The notes below the pieces were generated by a model. That model saw nothing but the letters and a program-made list of their open reading frames with translations, did no database searches and was not told the DNA's origin. 10,987 bases of DNA from Euryarchaeota archaeon TMED117. GTDB lineage: Archaea > Thermoplasmatota > Poseidoniia > Poseidoniales > Poseidoniaceae. Each line of letters starts with the position of its first letter. Within the stretch, counting starts at the first letter, position 1. A program made the translations under genes and the position numbers. The stretch lies in assembly GCA_002171315.2 (NCBI GenBank), contig NHFS02000010.1, positions 1-10,987 on the forward strand, written 5' to 3'. Positions 5,571 through 10,987 of the stretch are shown here, in pieces.

Positions 5571-6593
5571 TCATTCTTGTTTTGTCAGATTTGCATCGCC
5601 CATAATTCTTGGTTTTGAATCAAGTTGTGCAATTAAAACAGATGGTGGATTTTCAATACGTTGCAGGAGAGGCGTTTCCCAACGAACTGTGCCAACACTT
5701 CCATCTATTGATTCAACCCGTCCAACGACAAATTGCAAATCAATCGACGCATGGAGGACATCGCCGACGGTTAATTTTCTCTTTTGGAAGGGAGAAACAT
5801 TGAGGCTCATTTGTGACAATGAATGAGATTCCAGGGCAAGAGGTCTGTGTATATCCTTTCGCTTATCATCGAGTTCTGGCAGAACGATAAGGCATGTTCC
5901 GCTTAGAGATTCTTCTTTTGCGTTACGAAGTGCAATACCAACTCGATCGCCTGCTCCTGCCTTGGGGACGTCGTCGTCCATAACCTGCAGAGATTTTACC
6001 GAACCAGTACCGCCTGATGGCAGCATGGTAATTTCATCATGAACTGAAACGCTTCCTGATTGGACATATCCAATTGCTACGAGTCCGATTCCTTTCACAT
6101 TGAAATGTTGGTCGATTGGAACGACCAGAGGTTGTTGTTCCACCATCTGTAGTTCTTCAGCCATTGAATCCATAATCGAATAAAGAGCAGATCTCAAACC
6201 AGGGCCATCGTCTTTCTCGAATGTCCAATCGGTTAATCCGGCTTGTTTGAACAGTGTTTTGACCATGTCTTCGTCAACCCATTCACCTTGGGGTGGACGG
6301 ATAACAGCAATTCCTTGTTTGATGTTTGCACTTGCAAAAGAAACGAGTGCTTCACCAAGAGTCGCATCGATAGCAGTGATTTCTATCAAACCAGCTCTTG
6401 CTGCGGAAAGGGCATTGAGCAGGGGGCGCAAACGTTCAGGATATTTTGCAGGACGAATCAAGGATAGAATTTGTGCTTCACCATTTACCATGTCTTTGTT
6501 CACGTAGGTGTGAACATCTCTTTGGTCGGTTGGTTTTGCAATGCTTCGTGCAAGATCGTCGCTTCCAACCATGGCGATATTAAGAACTGGCAT
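5571..6593 (-). CDS. Archaeal EF-Tu-like protein with degenerate G domain
   Basis: A 340-residue protein of the archaeal family usually annotated as an EF-Tu/IF-2/RF-3-like GTPase, related to SelB and EF-1-alpha. Residues 1-145 occupy the G-domain place but have no P-loop: where GxxxxGKS/T should stand there is MVGSDDLARSIAKPTDQRD (8-26), and no NKxD is seen. RPAKYPERLRPLLNALSAA (47-65) and EITAIDATLGEALV (71-84) are the conserved blocks I associate with this family. The beta-barrel domain 2 is clear: VPIDQHFNVKGIGLVAIGYV (158-177), SGSVSVHDEITMLPSG (179-194) and AGDRVGIALRN (214-224). A domain-3-like barrel follows to about 330. It probably does not hydrolyse GTP, and its role is unknown, perhaps binding RNA or ribosome through the barrels. 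It lies between the thioesterase gene (35 bp upstream) and the membrane-protein gene (13 bp downstream), a likely operon. Confidence 0.85.
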   Translation of the reverse strand: MPVLNIAMVGSDDLARSIAKPTDQRDVHTYVNKDMVNGEAQILSLIRPAKYPERLRPLLNALSAARAGLIEITAIDATLGEALVSFASANIKQGIAVIRPPQGEWVDEDMVKTLFKQAGLTDWTFEKDDGPGLRSALYSIMDSMAEELQMVEQQPLVVPIDQHFNVKGIGLVAIGYVQSGSVSVHDEITMLPSGGTGSVKSLQVMDDDVPKAGAGDRVGIALRNAKEESLSGTCLIVLPELDDKRKDIHRPLALESHSLSQMSLNVSPFQKRKLTVGDVLHASIDLQFVVGRVESIDGSVGTVRWETPLLQRIENPPSVLIAQLDSKPRIMGDANLTKQE

Positions 6594-6628
6594 GTGTCAA
6601 TCCACAGGTCATTCTTTCATCAATGCTC

Positions 6629-7093
6629 TCATTCAGAATTACGCTTTGAGAGCATGTTTTCTCGAATTTCTTCTGCTTTCTTCCACTCGTTCATATCTTC
6701 CTCTGATTCGGGAACTAACTGAGGAATCGGAATCGGACGCATCATTGAATCGATGGCAACCATGAAGAAGTAACCTTCACAAATTACACGAGTTTCCCAA
6801 TCTGATTTTGTCATAGCACATGCCGTAACCTTGACTCCAGCAGTATGCGTACTTGTGAATACCACTCGTCCAGTTACCTCGATTAGGTCACCTTGTCTTG
6901 CGGGAGCTTTGAAGGTCAATGTATCAATTGAGATTGTAACGAATTCCCTGTGTGCAAATTTTGAACATGCGATGCCTGCGGCTTTGTCCATAACTGAAAG
7001 CAAGCGCCCTCCGAAGAGCGTATTGTATGAGTTCGTGTCTTGAGGAAATACTTCTTCAATCAACATCACCGGCTCGGTTGAGAATGGCTTCAT
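6629..7093 (-). CDS. Acyl-CoA thioesterase, hotdog fold
   Basis: Hydrolyses acyl-CoA to free fatty acid and CoA in the cytosol. The 154-residue protein is a single hotdog domain of the cytosolic acyl-CoA hydrolase (BACH/YciA-like) family. Visible are DTNSYNTLFGGRLLSVMDKAAG (18-39), holding the active-site Asn region and the Asp of the MD motif, then VTISIDTLTFKAPARQGD, a strand/loop that lines the active site, then LIEVTGRVVFTSTHTAGVKV and the VICEGYFFMVAID strands. The C-terminal ~25 residues form a charged tail (SEEDMNEWKKAEEIRENM), probably helical. I chose the ATG at 7093. The frame stays open upstream to 7234, but that extension has no family similarity and runs through AT-rich, promoter-like DNA. 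A GGAGAGGAG stretch lies about 13 nt upstream of this ATG, longer than ideal. It is the first gene of a three-gene minus-strand cluster. The substrate chain length cannot be read from sequence. Confidence 0.88.
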   Translation of the reverse strand: MKPFSTEPVMLIEEVFPQDTNSYNTLFGGRLLSVMDKAAGIACSKFAHREFVTISIDTLTFKAPARQGDLIEVTGRVVFTSTHTAGVKVTACAMTKSDWETRVICEGYFFMVAIDSMMRPIPIPQLVPESEEDMNEWKKAEEIRENMLSKRNSE

Positions 7094-7246
7094 GAGAATG
7101 CCCACTCTCCTCTCCAATATGAAGACATGGAGTCGAAAAGTGGAAAATATACTATTTATCGAGCGAATGTATGATTCCAAGGCGGTGTAGTCAGTTAAGC
7201 GACGAGGTTTTAGAGCAGAGTCGTTACGGAACACATAGGTGAAACC
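7094..7246. promoter_or_regulatory. Divergent promoter region, thioesterase / surface protein
   Basis: A 153-bp gap between two start codons. The most AT-rich stretch, 7142-7159 (with AATATACTATTTATC), is TATA-like on both strands. It would leave leaders of roughly 30-70 nt for the two genes. A weaker TTCATATT lies on the minus strand about 26 bp before the thioesterase ATG, which would instead suit a leaderless message. The remainder shows no ORF or repeat I can support. Confidence 0.4.
7237..7242 (+). promoter_or_regulatory. Shine-Dalgarno site for the surface-protein gene
   Basis: AGGTGA ends 4 nt before the ATG at 7247. It supports this start, which also places a complete signal peptide at the N terminus. 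Confidence 0.6.
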
Positions 7247-7324
7247 ATGGCTTCTACTGATGGACGAACAAAAATTGCATTTTTCCTTGTGACTTTGATG
7301 ATACTAACCCCACTTGCAACCGCA
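7247..7324 (+). other. Signal peptide coding segment
   Basis: Encodes about the first 26 residues: a short n-region with Arg7 and Lys9, a hydrophobic core IAFFLVTLMILTPLA and an ATA|A-type cleavage site. The residues after it (SVSDFSSGTSEVEV) are polar, as expected for a mature secreted protein. Confidence 0.8.
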
Positions 7325-10300
7325 GCAAGCGTATCGGATTTTAGTTCGGGGACAAGCGAAGTTGAGGTCGTTCTCGACGACGCATCGACATTTACGAATG
7401 AAGTGGATGGTTCGGTTGATTTGCCAGTCGGTGAATCAATCACTTCAGCAAGTGTTGCAGTCTCAACATCTCCTGCTGTACATGGTGCACATACTCGTAT
7501 CGACATCGAAACGATGCCTCGAGTTTGGAATCCTAATTACAACGGACAAAAAACCGCTTTCTCCCAGCCAACAGATTTCCAATTTGAAGATGGAGCAACT
7601 TCTACACCTGTTTCACTCAAGGCAGAAGGACTCTTGACAGATTTTGAGAGCGATCAAGCAGGGTTCATGGATACAACCTCTCCACCGCCAAGTTCTGGCG
7701 CTCCTTGGTCTCACGGCTCATTATTTGGAGGTGCAATCATTCCTTCCAATTGTGCTTCTGGAAGCGACTGTTGGGGAACTGGCCTCTTCGATATTGACTA
7801 TACAGACGATAACGGTGGATCTGCATACGCCCAAACACTTCTTTCTCCTACACTTGACATGACTTCTGCAGCGATTAAAGATCCTTCAGTATACTTCGAT
7901 TCATGGCATCAACTTGCAACCCATTCAACATCTGGTCAAAATCCAAATTACAGGTACGCAGATTGTGCATACGTTGAGATTCGTTCAGCACCAACCTCTG
8001 TCTTCGATCCGGTAGAACATCAATTTGAACACATTGACTTTGACATTCAAAACTCAAGTGGTGTCTCATTCGGTTCTGGGTACTATCAGAGAGGAAATGG
8101 TCAAGCGAATCAGAAAATTAACGGGGCCTGTAATGGCGTACAATACGATGAATATGCGCTCGGTGGAACCTCCACATCTGCGTTTAATCAAGACGGTTGG
8201 GGCAACATGAAACTCGACTTATCCAGCTACGGGGGCTCATATATCCAACTTCGGTTTGTATTGGAACACAACAATATCCCTCTATCAAGTGGTTATTCCT
8301 TGGATAACAACACAATGCCAGGATGGTACATCGATAACTTCCGATTTGGAAGCGTTCTTCCACAATCTGGATGGATGGGTGTTCGCAACCTCTTGCCAAA
8401 TGTTGGTGGAGGAGACAACCATCCAAACGGCTATGGATTGCTTACAATAGAAGCTGAAACAACCTCGACAGCCGTTCTGTCTGTCGATGTTATCGATCCA
8501 GTTACTGGTTTCATTGTTGTAGATGAGAACAACAATTCCATGTCCGGTCTAATTGGAAGTGTTCTCGAACTATGGGACATCAACTCCTCAACATACCCAA
8601 CAGTCGATTTAAAATTCAATTTCAATTCTGGTCCAGATCAACTTTCAACGCCTGTTCTTCACGGTTTCTCGATTGGTACCAGAGTTGGGACAGGATTCAA
8701 TCAATCTATGAACTCACCAAACCCTCCAGAAAATGGAATTTGGTCCTCGCAAGGACTTGGTGACTTGATGATGTACAATCCTGAAGTGATTGATACAGCT
8801 TTTACTGCTGACAAATTCCGCTCTCACTTTTCACACCCAATTGCTTCGATAACACCGTACATCCAGGACGATTGCGCTGAGAGCCCAGAGATTTCAGTAT
8901 CGATGAATGATTACAATGTAATCATGCAAAATAACGTCAAGTATACACTTGGAGAAACTGCAGGAATGCCTTCCTCAGCGCTCGGTTTCTCAGCAGTCCT
9001 AAGTTACCAAAACCCATGTGACGTGGCAGGAATTTGGTTCGATCTCGAATTCGCTCATTACGCAGAAAACGTACGTATCGACGTCGCTGGTGATGGCGAT
9101 ATGGAGTACGCCTTTGATGAGCCTGCTTTCGATATGTTTGGACGTCAAACCTTGTTCATCAGTTCAAAGGATGCGAATGATATTCATTACGGTTCAGAGA
9201 GTCGAACACTCACTTTGGGATTGAGTGGATCTGTTGATGGAGGAGAATTTATGCTCCCTGTTGGGGCAACCATTCTCGCTGCAGAAGTTTCCTTTGAAAA
9301 CAATCAAATCATCTCCACAACCAATCCAAACGAAGGATTCGATTGGTCGCTTATGTCCGGTCTTGAAGAAGTTGTATTGGGAAGCATAGGGAACCAAACA
9401 GATGGATCTGCAGAGATGTATCCTGTGGAAATGAACCTCTCGAGTGCACTGAACACCTTGATGCAAAGCAGCCTTACGCCAACAGCACATATCGATGCGA
9501 ATGGCAATGGATGGAAGAAATTTAGATTCAATATTGAAAGCCTCAATGCATCCAGTGGTGGAACAATCGACCTAATCGGTCTCGATGTTGTCTACGACTT
9601 GACACATTACCTCTCAAGTGGGAACAACTTTGCCTCTGAACTTTCTCAAGGTGTTGCGCTCTCATCCTCAACTTCTGGAAGTGCAACAGTACCAATTGTT
9701 GTTCATTCAACCAGCGGCGGCGGTCTTTCCCTTTCGAGTCTCTCCGTGATAACATCACCAGGATACACGACAACAGCCACGCTTGTTGGAAATCCAATCG
9801 GTCTCTATCCGAATGGAGAAATTTACGAAGTCACTTCTACTCATACCGTTTCTTCGCTTACTGGAGCACAATTCCAAGAAGCCAATTTAATGTTTGAATC
9901 TGTTACTGGGAATGTTGAACTTTCTTATTCTGATCTCAATGGATTTGGAGAAGTGGAGAACTCAAACGGATACATCACGCTTCAATCTTCAAGCGTCACA
10001 GACATCACTGAAGGCAAGGAAATTACTTGGAGATTCACTGTTAACAATGTCTGGGAAGACACTGAGGAAGTGAAGATTTACGCTGGGCAAAAAGCAACGA
10101 ATGGAGTCAATGGACTACCATCCGCAATTGTTCTAGCTCCTCCGGGCGGAAATGCTGTTGAGAACGACGTCGGCATTACTGCCTTTTCGATTCTCAACGA
10201 TGAGGGTATTGCTCAAAATTTGGATGCTGGAAATTCCAACCGGAATTTGAGAATGACTGGAAGTGTTCGTTTGGAAGCCCTTTCAGTTTCGCCAGACCCT

Positions 10301-10987
10301 CTTTCTTACTTCACAGTCGTTGAAGAGAGAAGCATCAACAGTACTGGAGAAACTCCAGTCTTTGAATGGACTGAAATTGCAAATCAATCAGGAACCATCA
10401 GTGGAGATTTCGATTGGACAGTTGACCTCGGTCCTACGACAGCAGGCGACCACGTTTACCGTTTCAGAATCACAGGATATGAGGGCGGCGACACGGTTTG
10501 CCCTGCCTCTGAATACAGGCCAGATGGGGATTGCGCAATTCCATTCAATCTTTCAATCGACCAATTCGCTCCGGAGTTGGTTTCTGTTAAGGTTCTAAAC
10601 GGACAAGTCGATCCTAATTATGAATCCAATTGGAGATCACTCGTTGACGATACGTGGGTTATTCCGTCCAATAATCAATACATCAAGGTTGGAGTGACAG
10701 ACCTGCAGGACCTACCTGCAACCATAGATTTGCATTACTGGGTTGAATACCAGCACGATGCGAACAGTGATGGTGTTGCTGACCTATCTGAATATGCTAC
10801 AGTCGCCTTGACTGGAGACGGTGCTTATCCAACTGCAAATTACACTGGAAACTACAACGATCTCGCAAATCAAGAGCAAGATCCTGTTGGAAGAGTCAGT
10901 ATGTTCCTCGAAGGGTATGACCTTGCTGGAAATTCAATTGATGGTGGTGAAGCGGGTATTTTCAACGATGAAGTAACCTATGCATCC
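7247..10987 (+). CDS. Giant secreted surface protein with jelly-roll domain (3' end outside window)
   Basis: The frame is open for 1247 codons to the window edge with no stop. A Sec signal peptide is clear: Arg7 and Lys9, a hydrophobic core at 10-25, and an Ala-rich cleavage site near 26 (LATAAS). Residues about 131-368 read as a MAM / M6-peptidase-type jelly-roll: TDFESDQAGF at the start, LLSPTLDM, VYFDSWHQ, Ser/Tyr/Gly-rich LDLSSYGGSYIQLRFVLEH, and a closing GWYIDNFRFGS (359-369). It carries four cysteines (169, 175, 240, 295) able to form two disulfides. A second block holds LELWDI and STPVLHGFSIG. The rest is beta-rich and Ig-like, with at least ten N-glycosylation sequons. DANSDGVADLSE (1171-1182) fits a canonical EF-hand calcium loop. 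I see no protease or glycosidase catalytic motif. It is probably cell-surface or extracellular, perhaps for adhesion or polymer binding; function is inferred from architecture only. Any C-terminal anchor is out of view. Confidence 0.88.
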   Translation, partial: MASTDGRTKIAFFLVTLMILTPLATAASVSDFSSGTSEVEVVLDDASTFTNEVDGSVDLPVGESITSASVAVSTSPAVHGAHTRIDIETMPRVWNPNYNGQKTAFSQPTDFQFEDGATSTPVSLKAEGLLTDFESDQAGFMDTTSPPPSSGAPWSHGSLFGGAIIPSNCASGSDCWGTGLFDIDYTDDNGGSAYAQTLLSPTLDMTSAAIKDPSVYFDSWHQLATHSTSGQNPNYRYADCAYVEIRSAPTSVFDPVEHQFEHIDFDIQNSSGVSFGSGYYQRGNGQANQKINGACNGVQYDEYALGGTSTSAFNQDGWGNMKLDLSSYGGSYIQLRFVLEHNNIPLSSGYSLDNNTMPGWYIDNFRFGSVLPQSGWMGVRNLLPNVGGGDNHPNGYGLLTIEAETTSTAVLSVDVIDPVTGFIVVDENNNSMSGLIGSVLELWDINSSTYPTVDLKFNFNSGPDQLSTPVLHGFSIGTRVGTGFNQSMNSPNPPENGIWSSQGLGDLMMYNPEVIDTAFTADKFRSHFSHPIASITPYIQDDCAESPEISVSMNDYNVIMQNNVKYTLGETAGMPSSALGFSAVLSYQNPCDVAGIWFDLEFAHYAENVRIDVAGDGDMEYAFDEPAFDMFGRQTLFISSKDANDIHYGSESRTLTLGLSGSVDGGEFMLPVGATILAAEVSFENNQIISTTNPNEGFDWSLMSGLEEVVLGSIGNQTDGSAEMYPVEMNLSSALNTLMQSSLTPTAHIDANGNGWKKFRFNIESLNASSGGTIDLIGLDVVYDLTHYLSSGNNFASELSQGVALSSSTSGSATVPIVVHSTSGGGLSLSSLSVITSPGYTTTATLVGNPIGLYPNGEIYEVTSTHTVSSLTGAQFQEANLMFESVTGNVELSYSDLNGFGEVENSNGYITLQSSSVTDITEGKEITWRFTVNNVWEDTEEVKIYAGQKATNGVNGLPSAIVLAPPGGNAVENDVGITAFSILNDEGIAQNLDAGNSNRNLRMTGSVRLEALSVSPDPLSYFTVVEERSINSTGETPVFEWTEIANQSGTISGDFDWTVDLGPTTAGDHVYRFRITGYEGGDTVCPASEYRPDGDCAIPFNLSIDQFAPELVSVKVLNGQVDPNYESNWRSLVDDTWVIPSNNQYIKVGVTDLQDLPATIDLHYWVEYQHDANSDGVADLSEYATVALTGDGAYPTANYTGNYNDLANQEQDPVGRVSMFLEGYDLAGNSIDGGEAGIFNDEVTYAS
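10757..10792 (+). other. EF-hand-type calcium-binding loop
   Basis: Encodes DANSDGVADLSE, with ligands at loop positions 1 (D), 3 (N), 5 (D), 9 (D) and 12 (E), Gly at 6 and Val at 8-adjacent position 7. Such loops occur in dockerins and in calcium-stabilised extracellular repeats. Only one clear loop is visible, although DANGNG at residues 750-755 is a weaker partial match. Confidence 0.6.

Noticed and set aside
5380..5826. 148-codon plus-strand open frame opposite the membrane-protein and EF-Tu-like genes
   Set aside because: It spans two genes on the other strand, has no start context, and is Ser/Arg/Cys-rich without domain features.
7094..7234. In-frame upstream extension of the thioesterase gene to 7234 (GTG)
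   Set aside because: The extra 47 residues have no hotdog-family character, cover the AT-rich promoter-like stretch at 7142-7159, and would crowd the divergent surface-protein start. The ATG at 7093 gives the usual family length.
9194..9797. Overlapping minus-strand open frames within the surface-protein gene
   Set aside because: All lie inside the continuous 1247-codon plus-strand frame, which carries the signal peptide and domain motifs. These are shadows.
1..10987. CRISPR arrays, tRNA genes, transposons, toxin-antitoxin or defence cassettes
   Set aside because: No regularly spaced direct repeats, cloverleaf-like sequence, transposase motifs or known defence domains were seen on either strand. 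The 123-bp period at the left end is protein-coding module duplication, not an array with spacers.

Overview
The window looks like chromosomal DNA of a planktonic marine archaeon, most likely Marine Group II / Poseidoniales-type Euryarchaeota. Three things suggest this: an archaeal-type EF-Tu-like protein with a decayed G domain, bacterial-looking metabolic and repair genes (nei, biotin carboxylase, PfkB kinase, acyl-CoA thioesterase) mixed into the same neighbourhood, and a very long signal-peptide-bearing, sequon-rich surface protein. The taxonomic call is an inference from gene content; there is no rRNA or other phylogenetic marker here. Genes are packed tightly, base composition is moderately AT-rich, and I see no tRNA, rRNA, CRISPR array or insertion sequence.

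Left part (1-1690). On the minus strand are a truncated gene for a protein built of tandem ~31-residue modules and, just upstream of it, a 79-residue winged-helix-like protein. The latter is divergent from nei (endonuclease VIII, plus strand). The 52-bp gap between these two start codons is centred on a 24-bp near-perfect palindrome made of two abutting AAACA-NN-TGTTT sites. The TTTAAA at their junction lies 24-29 bp from both start codons, the classic archaeal TATA distance for leaderless mRNAs. A third AAACA-NN-TGTTT site lies at 292-303. nei runs tail-to-tail into a 102-residue hypothetical gene.

Middle part (1780-7093). A plus-strand pair encodes a biotin carboxylase subunit and a PfkB-family sugar/nucleoside kinase, 10 bp apart with a Shine-Dalgarno motif over the first gene's stop codon. 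They meet a minus-strand cluster whose transcription order is hotdog-fold acyl-CoA thioesterase, EF-Tu-like protein without a P-loop, then a two-helix membrane protein with a long low-complexity tail. The kinase and membrane-protein genes overlap by 18 bp at their 3' ends.

Right part (7247-10987). One gene stays open for 1247 codons up to the window edge. It encodes a secreted or surface-anchored protein with a signal peptide, an MAM / M6-peptidase-like jelly-roll domain with four cysteines, further beta-rich Ig-like regions, many N-glycosylation sequons and an EF-hand-type calcium loop.

No known defence or mobile system is visible. The items most worth a second look are the symmetric promoter/operator between the winged-helix-like gene and nei, the tandem-module protein, the membrane protein with the disordered tail, and the giant surface protein.
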